Assembly (NCBI GenBank): GCA_033782935.1
Contig: JAWQEG010000506.1
Coordinates: 248,001 to 312,000, forward strand
Origin: Petrolisthes cinctipes
Taxonomy: Eukaryota > Arthropoda > Malacostraca > Decapoda > Porcellanidae
Direction of reading: 5' to 3'
Length of the DNA stretch: 64,000 nt
Position 1 is the first letter of the stretch; each line of letters starts with the position of its first letter. Shown here piece by piece: positions 40,297 to 50,916 of this stretch. The notes under the pieces are model-generated. The model saw only the letters and a program-made list of their open reading frames with translations, did no database searches and was not told the origin of the DNA. A program made the position numbers and the translations under genes.

Positions 40297-42062
40297 TTTT
40301 CGGGTGTTTCGAGCCTGAAATTGGGATATAAACGGGTACAGAAGATTCATACACATTTTTACTTTGGGCACCTAAAATATCGATATTAAGCCATGTTTTG
40401 CCCTGTATTTTGAAAATACTCTATCACATAGTAGGCATGTATAGATTGCCTTTGGGACCCAAAAATTTTGAATTTTCGGGTGTTTTGAGGCTAAATTTGA
40501 GATACAAACGGGTACAGAAGATGCATACACATATTGACTTTGGGCACCTAAAATATCGATTTTCAGCATGTTTTGGGCCTGTAATTTGAAAATACTCTAA
40601 CACGGAGTAGGCATGTACAGATCGATTCTGGGACCCAAAAATATCGAATTTTCGGGTGTTTTTGAGCCTGAATTTGAGATATAAACAGGTACAGAAGATG
40701 CATGCACATATCGACTTTGAGCACCTACAATATCAATTTTGAGCGTGTTTTTGGACTACATTTTGAAAATATTCTAGCACTGAATAGGCATGTACAGATC
40801 GCTTCTGGGACCCAAAAATATCGAATTTCCGGGTGTTTTGAGCCTGAATTTCGGATATAAACGGGTACAGAAGATTCATAAACATATTGACTTTGGGCAC
40901 CTAAAATATCGATTTTCATTATGTTTTGGGCCTGTATTTTAAAAATACTCTAACACTGAGTAGGCATGTTCAGATCGCTTCTGGGACCCAAAAATATCGA
41001 ATTTTCAGTTGTTTTGAGACTGAATTTGAGATATAAACGTGTACAGAAGATGCATGCACATATCGACTTTGGGCACGTAAAATATCGATTTTTAGCATGT
41101 TTTGGTCCAATATTTTGAAAATATTCTAGCACTAAGTAGGCATGTAGAAATCGCTTCAGGGACCCAAAAATATCGAATTTTCGGTTGTTTTGAGACTGAA
41201 TTTGAGATATAAACAGGTACAGAAAATGCATGTATATATCGACTTTGGACACATAAAATTTTGATTTTTTGCATGTTTTAAACCTTAATTTTGAAAACAT
41301 TCTAGCACTGAGTATGCATGTACAGATCGCTTCTGGGACCCAAAAATATTGAATTTTCGGGTGTTTTGAGCCTGAATTTGAAATATAAACTTATACTGAT
41401 GATTCATGCACATATCGACTATTTGCACATAAAATATCGATTTTTAACATGTTTTGAGCCTATATTTTGAAAACATTCTAGCACTGAGTAGGCAGGTACA
41501 AATCGCTTCTGGGACCCAAAAATATCGAATTTTCAGGTGTTTTGAGCCTGAAATTGGGATATAAACGGGTACAGAAGATTCATACACTTTTTTACTTTGG
41601 GCACCTAAAATATCGATATTAAGCCATGTTTTGCCCTGTATTTTGAAAATACTCTATCACGGAGTAGGCATGTACAGATCGCTTCTGGGACACAAAAATA
41701 TCGAATTTTCGGGTGTTTTGAGCCTGAATTTGAGATATAAACGGGTACAGAAGATGCATGCACATATCGACTTTGGGCACCTAAAATATCGATATTTAGC
41801 ATGTTTGGGGCCTATATTTTGAAAATATTCTAGCACTGAGTAGGCATGTACAGATCGTCTTTGGGACCCAAAAATATCGAATTTTCGGTTGTTTTAAGAC
41901 TGAATTTGAGATATAAACGGGTACAGAAGACGCATGCACATATCGACTTTGGGCACCTAAAATATCGATATTTAGCATGTTTGGGGCCTATATTTTGAAA
42001 ATATTCTAGCACTGAGTAGGCATGTACAGATCGTCTTTGGGACCCAAAAATATCGAACGAAT
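40297..42062. repeat. 10-monomer (1,766-bp) higher-order repeat, copy 2
   Basis: Tandem copy of 38,531-40,296. Differences noticed include TTGAGCGTG near 40,739, GGCACGTAAAATATCG near 41,070, and CTGATGATTC near 41,395 against CTGAAGATTC. A third, more diverged relative covers about 43.5-45.05 kb at a further offset of 3,172 bp (18 monomers), so this set of monomers was amplified more than once. Confidence 0.88.
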
Positions 42063-44662
42063 TTTCGGGTGTTTTGAGCCTGAATTTGAGATTTAAAAGG
42101 GTAAAGAAAATGCATACACATATTAAGTTTGGGCACCTAAAATATCGATATTTAGCATTTTTGGCCCTATTTTCTGAAAATATTCTAGCACTAAGTAGGC
42201 ATGTAGAGATCGCTTCTGGGACCCAAAAATATCGAATTTTCGGGTGTTTTGAGCCTGAAATTGGGATATAAACGGGTACAGAAGATTCATACACATTTTT
42301 ACTTTGGGCACCTAAAATATCGATATTAGGCCATGTTTTGCCCTGTATTTTGAAAATACTCTATCACGGAGTAGGCATGTACAGATTGCTTCTGGGACCC
42401 AAAAATATTGAATTTTCGGTTGTTTTGAGCCTGAATTTGAGATATAAACGGGTACAGAAGATGCATACACATATTGACTTTGGGCACCTAAAATATCGAT
42501 TTTTAGCATGTTTTGGGCCTTTAATTTGAAAATACTCTAACACGGAGTAGGCATGTACAGATCGATTCTGGGACCCAAAAATATCGAATTTTCGGGTGTT
42601 TTGAGCCTGAAATTGGGATATAAACGGGTACACAAGATTCATACACATTTTTACTTTGGGCACCTAAAATATCGATATTAAGCCATGTTTTGCCCTGTAT
42701 TTTGAAAATACTCTATCACATAGTACGCATGTATAGATTGCTTCTGGGACCCAAAAATTTTGAATTTTCGGGTGTTTTGAGGCTAAATTTGAGATACAAA
42801 CGGGTACAGAAGATGCATACACATATTGACTTTGGGCACCTAAAATATCAATATTTAGCATGTTTTGGGACTATATTTTTAAAATATTCTAGCACTAAAT
42901 AGGCATGTACAGATCGCTTCTGGGACCTAAAAATATCGAATTTTCGGGTGTTTTGAGCCTGAATTTGGGATATAAACGGGTACAGAAGATTCATAAACAT
43001 ATTGACTTTGGGCACCTAAAATATCGATTTTCATTATGTTTTGGGCCTGTATTTTGAAAATATTCTTACACGGAGTAGGCATGTACAGATCGCTTCTGGG
43101 ACCCAAAAATATCTAATTTTCGGTTGTTTTGAGACTGAATTTGAGATATAAATGGGTTCAGAAGATGTATGCACATATCGACTTTGGACACATAAAATTT
43201 TGATTTTTAGCATGTTTTGAGCCTATATTTTGAAAACATTCTAGCACTAAGTAGGCATGTACAGATCGCTTCTGGGACCCAAAAATATTGAATTTTCGGG
43301 TGTTCTGAGCCTTAATTTGAAATATAAACAGGTACTGAATATGCATGCACATATCGACTATTTGCACATAAAATATCGATTCTGAGCATGTTTTGGGCCT
43401 ATATTTTGAAATTTTTCAAGCACTGAGTAGGCATGTACAGATCGCTTCTGGGACCCAAACATATCGAATTTTCTTGTGTTTTGAGCCTAAAATTGGGATA
43501 TAAACGGGTACAGAAGATTCATACACATTTTTACTTTGGGCACCTAAAATATCGATATTAGGCCATGTTTTGCCCTGTATTTTGAAAATACTCTATCACG
43601 GAGTAGGCATGTACAGATTGCTTCTGGGACCCAAAAATATCGAATTTTCGGGTGTTTTGAGCCTGAAATTGGGATATAAACGGGTACACAAGATTCATAC
43701 ACATATTGACTTTGGGCACCTAAAATATCGATTTTCAGCATGTTTTGGGCCTGTAATTTGAAAATACTCTAACACGGAGTAGGCATGTACAAATCGATTC
43801 TGGGACCCAAAAATATCAAATTTTCGGGTGTTTTTGAGCCTGAATTTGAGATATAAACAGGTACAGAAGATGCATGCACATATCGACTTTGGGCACCTAC
43901 AATATCGATTTTGAGCATGTTTTTGGACTACATTTTGAAAATATTCTAGCACTGAATAGGCATGTACAGATCGCTTCTGGGACCCAAAAATATCGAATTT
44001 CCGGGTGTTTTGAGCCTGAATTTGGGATATAAACGGGTACAGAAGATTCATAAACATATTGACTTTGGGCTCCTAAAATATCGATTTTCATTATGTTTTG
44101 GGCCTGTTTTTTAAAAATACTCTAACACTGAGTAGGCATGTTCAGATCGCTTCTGGGACCCAAAAATATCGAATTTTCGGTTGTTTTGAGACTTAATTTG
44201 AGATATAAACGTATACAGAAGATGCATGCACATATCGACTTTGGGCACCTAAAATATCGATTTTTAGCATGTTTTGGTCCAATATTTTGAAAATATTCTA
44301 GCACTAAGTAGGCATGTAGAGATCGCTTCAGGGACCCAAAAATATCGAATTTTCGGGTGTTTTGAGACTGAATTTGAGATATAAACAGGTACAGAAAATG
44401 CATGTATATATCGACTTTGGACAAATACAATTTTGATTTTTTGCATGTTTTAAACCTTAATTTTGAAAACATTCTAGCACTGAGTATGCATGTACAGATC
44501 GCTTCTGGGACCCAAAAATATTGAATTTTCGGGGGTTTTGAGCCTGAATTTGAAATATAAACGGGTACTGAAGATTCATGCACATATCGACTATTTGCAC
44601 ATAAAATATCGATTTTTAACATGTTTTGAGCCTATATTTTGAAAACATTCTAGCACTGAGTA

Positions 44663-44838
44663 GGCATGTACAAATCGCTTCTGGGACCCAAAAATATCGA
44701 ATTTTCGGGTGTTTTGAGCCTGAAATTGGGATATAAACTGGTACAGAAGATTCATACACTTTTTTACTTTGGGCACCTAAAATATCGATATTAAGCCATG
44801 TTTTGCCCTGTATTTTGAAAATACTCTATCACGGAGTA
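44663..44838. repeat. Representative monomer, AAGCCATG/GCCCTG subfamily
   Basis: This 176-bp unit is marked by ATCGATATTAAGCCATG, TTTTGCCCTG and ACTCTATCACGGAGTAGG. The extra C in GCCATG and the loss of GG in TTTTGCCC nearly compensate in length. The subfamily is present in domain I (for example near 1,160, 10,140, 12,420 and 27,020) and becomes frequent in domains II and III (for example near 28,430, 41,620, 49,840 and 60,050). Confidence 0.85.
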
Positions 44839-44926
44839 GGCATGTACAGATCGCTTCTGGGACCCAAAAATATCGAATTTTCTGGTGTTTTGAGCCTGAA
44901 TTTGAGATATAAACGGGTACAGAAGA
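44839..44926. repeat. First 88-bp half-unit (H1) of the reference monomer
   Basis: Bases 1-88 of the monomer. Aligned without gaps to the following 88 bases, the consensus halves agree at 59 of 88 positions by my hand count. The strongest shared blocks are GCATG at half-unit positions 2-6, ATCG at 12-15, GGG at 21-23, AAAATATCGA at 29-38, TGTTTTG at 48-54 and GCCT at 56-59. H1 differs from H2 by having CGGG at 44-47 and AAACGGG near 73-79, so two of its CpGs have no partner in H2. The identity is far above chance for unrelated sequence of this composition, supporting common descent. Confidence 0.8.
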
Positions 44927-45014
44927 TGCATGCACATATCGACTTTGGGCACCTAAAATATCGATATTTAGCATGTTTGGGGCCTATATTTTGAAAATAT
45001 TCTAGCACTGAGTA
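44927..45014. repeat. Second 88-bp half-unit (H2) of the reference monomer
   Basis: Bases 89-176 of the monomer, paralogous to H1. H2 holds the 14-bp palindrome AAATATCGATATTT; the matching H1 segment reads AAATATCGAATTTT and is not palindromic. H2 also holds the dyad around TATTTTGAAAATA. Much of the subfamily variation in the window falls in H2 (TTTAGCATG, TTCAGCATG, TTCATTATG, TTAAGCCATG and TTTTGAGCATG versions), while the H1 core is more uniform. That contrast is an impression from reading, not a measured rate. Confidence 0.8.
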
Positions 45015-46431
45015 GGCATGTACAGATCGTCTTTGGGACCCAAAAATATCGAATTTTCGGGTGTTTTGAGCCTGAATTTGAGATTTAAAAGGGTAAAGAA
45101 AATGCATACACATATTAAGTTTGGGCACCTAAAATATCGATATTTAGCATGTTTTTGGCCTGTATTTTAAAAATACTCTAACACTGAGTAGGCATGTACA
45201 GATTGCTTCTGGGACCCAAAAATATCGAATTTTCGGTTGTTTTGAGACTAAATTTGAGATATAAACGGGTACAGAAGATGCATGCACATATCGACTTTGG
45301 GCACCTAAAATATCGATATTTAGCATGTTTTGGGCCTATATTTTGAAAATATTCTAGCACTGAGTAGGCATGTTCAGATCGTCTTTGGGACCCAAAAATA
45401 TCGAACGAATTTTCGGGTGTTTTGAGCCTGAATTTGAGATTTAAAAGGGTAAAGAAAATGCATACACATATTAAGTTTGGGCACTTAAAATATCGATATT
45501 TAGCATTTTTTGGCCCTATATTCTGAAAATATTCTAGCACTAAGTAGGCATGTAGAGATCGCTTCTGGGACTCAAAAATATCGAATTTTCGGGTGTTTTG
45601 AGCCTGAAATTGGGATATAAACGGGTACAGAAGATTCATACACATTTTTACTTTGGGCACCTAAAATATCGATATTAGGCCATGTTTTGCCCTGTATTTT
45701 GAAAATACTCTATCACGGAGTAGGCATGTACAGATTGCTTCTGGGACCCAAAAATATTGAATTTTCGGTTGTTTTGAGCCTGAATTTGAGATATAAACGG
45801 GTACAGAAGATGCATACACATATTGACTTTGGGCACCTAAAATATCGATTTTTAGCATGTTTTGGGCCTTTAATTTGAAAATACTCTAACACTGAGTAGG
45901 CATCTACAGATCGATTCTGGGACCCAAAAATATCGATTTTTCGGATGTTTTGAGCCTGAATTTGAGATATAAGCAGATACAGAAGATGCATGCACATATC
46001 GACTTTGGGCAACTAAAATATCGATTATCATTATGTTTTGGGCCTGTATTTTGAACATACTCTAACACTGAGTGGGAATGTACAGATCGCTTTTGGGACC
46101 CAAAAATATCGAATTTTAGGTTGTTTTGAGACTGAATTTGAGATATAAACGGTTACAGAAGATGCATGCACATATCGACTTTGGGCACCTAAAATATCGA
46201 TATTTAGCATGTTTGGTGCCTATATTTTGAAAATATTCTAGCTCTGAGTAGGCATGTACAAATCGTCTTTGGGACCCAAAAATATCGAATTTTCGGGAGT
46301 TTTGAGCCTGAATTTGAGATATAAACTAGTAAAGAAGATGCATACACATATTAAGTTTGGGCACCTAAAATATCGATATTTAGCCATGTTTTGCCCTGTA
46401 TTTTGAAAATACTCTATCAAGGAGTAGGCAT

Positions 46432-46635
46432 GTACAGATCGCTTTTGGGACCCAAAAATATCGAATTTTCGGGTGTTTTGAGCCTGAATTTGAAATATAA
46501 ACGCGTACAGAAGATGCATGCACATATCGACTTGTACAGATCGCTTTTGGGACCCAAAAATATCGAATTTTCGGGTGTTTTGAGCCTGAATTTGAAATAT
46601 AAACGCGTACAGAAGATGCATGCACATATCGACTT
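46432..46635. repeat. Two copies of a 102-bp partial-monomer duplication
   Basis: The segment from GTACAGATCGCTTTTGG to CATATCGACTT is present twice in a row, at 46,432-46,533 and 46,534-46,635, and the copies look identical. The join reads ATCGACTTGTACAGATCG. Both copies carry the private variant AAACGCGTACAG. The event produces a 278-bp composite unit (176 + 102) and shifts the phase of everything downstream by 102 bp. Only one base of overlap (T) is visible at the join, and 102 bp is not the 88-bp half-unit length, so this does not look like register-aligned exchange. Confidence 0.93.
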
Positions 46636-49600
46636 TGGGCACCTAAAATATCGATATTTAGCATGTTTGGTGCCTATATTTTGAAAATATTCTAGCTCTG
46701 AGTAGGCATGTACAAATCGTCTTTGGGACCCAAAAATATCGAATTTTCGGGTGTTTTGAGCCTGAATTTGAGATTTAAACTAGAAAAGAAGATGCATACA
46801 CATATTAAGTTTGGGCACCTAAAATATCGATAATTAGCAATTTTTGGCCCTATATTCTGAAATTATTCTAGCACTAACTAGGCATGTAGAGATCGCTTCT
46901 GGGACCCAAAAATATCGAATTTTCGGGTGTTTTGAGCCTGAATTTGAGATATAAACGGGTACAGAAGATGCATACACATATTGACTTTGGGAACCTAAAA
47001 TATCGATTTTCAGCAAGTTTTGGGCCTGTAATTTGAAAATACTCTAACACGAAGTAGGCATGTACAGATCGATTCTGGGACCCCAAAAAAATAGAATTTT
47101 AGGGTGTTTTGAGCCTGAATTTGGGATATAAACGGGTACAGAAGATGCATGCACATATCGAGTTTGGGCACCTACCATATCGATTATTAGCATGTTTTGG
47201 GACTATATTTTTAAAATATTCTAGCACTGAATAGGCATGTACAGATCGCTTCTGGGACCCAAAAATATCGAATTTTCGGGTGTTTTGAGCCTGAATTTGG
47301 GATATAAACGGGTACAGAAGATTCATAAACATATTGACTTTGGGCACCTAAAATATCGATTTTCATTATGTTTTGGGCCTGTATTTTGAAAATACTCTAA
47401 CACTGAGTAGGCATGTACAGATCGCTTCTGGGACCCAAAAATATCTAATTTTCGGTTTTTTTGAGACTGAATTTGAGATATAAATGGGTTCAGAAGATGT
47501 ATGCACATATCGACTTTGGACACATAAAATTTTTATTTTTAGCATGTTTTAAGCCTATATTTTGAAAACATTCTAGCACTGAGTAGGCATGTACAGATCG
47601 CTTTTGGAACCCCAATTATATTGAATTTTCGGGTGTTCTGAGCCTGAATTTGAAATATAAACGGGTACTGAAGATGCATGCACATATCGACTATTTGCAT
47701 ATAAAATATCGATTTTGAGCATGTTTTGGTCCTATATTTTGAAATCATTCTAGCACTGAGTAGGCATGTACAGACCGCTTCTGGGACCCAAAAATATCGA
47801 ATTTTCGGGTATTTTGAGCCTGAAATTGGGATATAAACGGGTACAGAAGATTCATACACATTTTTACTTTGGGCACCTAAAATATCGATATTAGGCCATG
47901 TTTTGCCCTGTATTTTGAAAATACTTTTATCACGGAGTAGGCATGTACAGATTGCTTTTGGGACCCATAAATATCGAATTTTCGGGTGTTTTGAGCCTGA
48001 ATTTGAGATATAAACGGGTACAGAAGATGCATACACATATTAAGTTTGGGAACCTAAAATATTGATATTTAGCATGTTTTGGGCCTATATTTTGAAAATA
48101 TTCTATTACTAAGTAGGCATGTACAGATAGCTTCTGGGACCCAAAAAAATTGAATTTTCGGGAGTTCTGAGCCTGAATTTGAAATATAAACAGGTACTGA
48201 AGATGCATGCACATATCGATTATTTGCACATAAAATATCGATTTCGAGCATGTTTTGGGCCTATATTTTGAAATAATTCTAGCACTGAGTAGGCATGTAC
48301 AGATCGCTTCTGGGACCCAAAAATATCGAATTTTCGGGTGTTTTGAGCCTGAATTTGGGATATAAACGGGTACAGAAGATGCATACACATATTGACTTTG
48401 GGCACCTAAAATATCGATTTTCAGCATGTTTTGGGCCTGTATTTTGAAAATACTCTAACACGGAGTAGGCATGTACAGATTGATTCTGGGACCCAAAAAT
48501 ATCGAATTTTCGGGTGTTTTGAGCCTGAATTTGAAATATAAACGGGTACTGAAGATGCATGCATATATCGACTATTTGCACATAAAATATCGATTTCGAG
48601 CATGTTTTGGGCCTATATTTTGAAAATATTCTAGCACTGAGTAGGCATGTACAGATCGCTTCTGGGACCCAAAAATATCGAATTTTCGGGTGTTTTGAAC
48701 CTGAAATTGGGATATAAACGGGTAGAGGAGATCCATACACATTTTTACTTTGGGCACCTAAAATATCGATATTAAGCCATGTTTTGCCCTGTATTTTGAA
48801 AATACTCTATCACATAGTAGGCATGTATAGATTGCTTCTGGGACCCAAAAATATCGAATTTTCGGGTGTTTTGAGGCTAAATTTGAGATATAAACGGGTA
48901 CAGAAGATGCATACACATATTGACTTTGGGCACCTAAAATATCGATTTTCAGCATGTTTTGGGCCTGTAATTTGAAAATACTCTAACACGGAGTAGGCAT
49001 GTACAGATCGATTCTGGGACCCAAAAATATCGAATTTTCGGGTGTTTTTGAGCCTGAATTTGAGATATAAACAGGTACAGAAGATGCATGCACATATCGA
49101 CTTTGGGCACCTACAATATCGATTTTTAGCATGTTTTTGGACTACATTTTGAAAATATTCTAGCACTGAATAGGCATGTACAGATCGCTTCTGGGACCCA
49201 AAAATATCGAATTTCCGGGTGTTTTGAGCCTGAATTTGGGATATAAACGTGTACAGAAGATTCATAAACATATCGACTTTGGGCACCTAAAATATCGATT
49301 TTCATTATGTTTTGGGTCTGTATTTTGAAAATACTCTAACACTGAGTAGGCATGTTCAGATCGCTTCTGGGACCCAAAAATATCGAATTTTCGGTTGTTT
49401 TGAGACTGAATTTGAGATATAAACAGGTACTGAAGATGCATGCATATATCGACTTTGGACACATAAAAATTTGATTTTTTGCATGTTTTAAACCTTAATT
49501 TTGAAAACATTCTAGCACTGAGTAGGCATGTACAGATCGCTTCTGGGACCCAAAAATATTGAATTTTCGGGTGTTTTGAGCCTGAATTTGAAATATAAAC

Positions 49601-50916
49601 GGGTACTGAAGATGCATGCACATATCGACTATTTGCACATAAAATATCGATTTTTAACATGTTTTGGGCCTATATTTTGAAAACATTCTAACACTGAGTA
49701 GGCATGTACAAATCGCTTCTGGGACCCAAAAATATCGAATTTTCGGGTGTTTTGACCCTGAAATTGGGATATAAACGGGTACAGAAGATTCATACACTTT
49801 TTTACTTTGGGCACCTAAAATATCGATATTAAGCCATGTTTTGCCCTGTATTTTGAAAATACTCTATCACGGAGTAGGCATGTACAGATCGCTTCTGGGA
49901 CCCAAAAATATCGAATTATCGGGTGTTTTGAGCCTGAATTTGAGATATAAACGGGTACAGAAGATGCATGCACATATCGACTTTGGGCACCTAAAACATC
50001 GATATTTAGCATATTTGGGGCCTATATTTTGAAAATATTCTAGCACTGAGTAGGTATGTACAGATCGTCTTTGGGACCCAAAAATATCGAACGAATTTTC
50101 GGGTGTTTTGAGCCTGAATTTGAGATTTAAAAGGGTAAAGAAAATGCATACACATATTAAGTTTGGGCACCTAAAATATCGATATTTAGCATTTTTTGGC
50201 CCTATATTCTGAAAATATTCTAGCACTAAGTAGGCATGTAGAGATCGCTTCTGGGACCCAAAAATATCGAATTTTCGGGTTTTTTGAGCCTGAAATTTGG
50301 ATAAAAACGGGTACAGAAGATTCATACACATTTTTACTTTGGGCACCTAAAATATCGATATTAGGCCATGTTTTGCCCTGTATTTTGAAAAAACTCTATC
50401 ACGGAGTAGGCATGTACAGATTGCTTCTGGGACCCAAAAATATTGAATTTTCGGTTGTTTTGAGCCTGAATTTGAGATATAAACGGGTACAGAAAATGCA
50501 TACACATATTGACTTTGGGCACCTAAAATATAGATTTTTAGCATGTTTTGGGACTATATTTTGAAAATATTCTAGCACTGAATAGGCATGTACAGATCGC
50601 TTCTTGGACCCAAAAATATCGAATTTTCGGGTGTTTTGAGCCTGAATTTGGGATATAAACGGGTACAGAAGATTCATAAACATATTGACTTTGGGCACCT
50701 AAAATATCGATTTTCATTATGTTTTGGGCCTGTATTTTGAAAATACTCTAACACGAAGTAGGCATGTACAGATCGCTTCTGGGACCCAACAATATCGAAT
50801 TTTCGAGTGTTTTGAGCCTGAATTTGAGATATAAACGGGTAAAGAAGATGCATACACATATTAAGTTTGGGCACCTAAAATATCGATATTTAGCATGTTT
50901 TGGGCCTATATTCTGA

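Larger units (their letters stand above)
44839..45014. repeat. Representative near-consensus 176-bp monomer
   Basis: This monomer is close to the majority sequence and can serve as a reference. It runs from GGCATGTACAG to CACTGAGTA and is exactly 176 bp. It carries six CpG sites in the consensus (monomer positions 14, 36, 44, 76, 102 and 124). It also has a perfect 14-bp palindrome, AAATATCGATATTT, at 118-131 that contains a ClaI site, and an inverted repeat ATATTTT-G-AAAATAT at 148-162. Its private differences from consensus include a T in the TTCTGGTG segment, where most monomers read TTCGGGTG, and GTTTGGGG in place of GTTTTGGG. Confidence 0.95.
43540..45050. repeat. Diverged third relative of the 10-monomer block
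   Basis: It matches about 40,370-41,880 at an offset of 3,172 bp. It shares GTGTTTTTGAGCC (near 43,828), TTGAGCATGTTTTTGGAC (near 43,910), GAATTTCCGGGTG (near 43,995), GGCATGTTCAG (near 44,144), TTTTTTGCATG and the CTATTTGCAC monomer. It differs by TTTCGGGGG near 44,528, shared instead with 39,588, and by restored consensus bases elsewhere, a mosaic expected from repeated unequal exchange or conversion. Confidence 0.75.
27723..50916. repeat. Domain II: heterogeneous satellite segment
   Basis: The macro-repeat of domain I stops here. From about 28.0 kb, monomers with CTATTTGCAC, GGACACATAAAATTTTG and GAAAACATTC appear among the common types, and adjacent monomers are less alike. Several short local higher-order repeats are present and listed separately. 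Longer-range copies also occur: about 30.53-31.05 kb resembles 37.55-38.09 kb (offset 7,023, then 7,043), and about 33.4-34.7 kb resembles 46.05-47.5 kb (offset about 12.7-12.8 kb). Confidence 0.75.

Noticed and set aside
46432..46635. The 102-bp duplication as an independent copy of the ancestral 88-bp half-unit.
   Set aside because: It spans from base 7 of H1 to base 20 of H2, is 102 bp, and joins non-corresponding positions of the two halves. It is therefore a later partial duplication of a full monomer.
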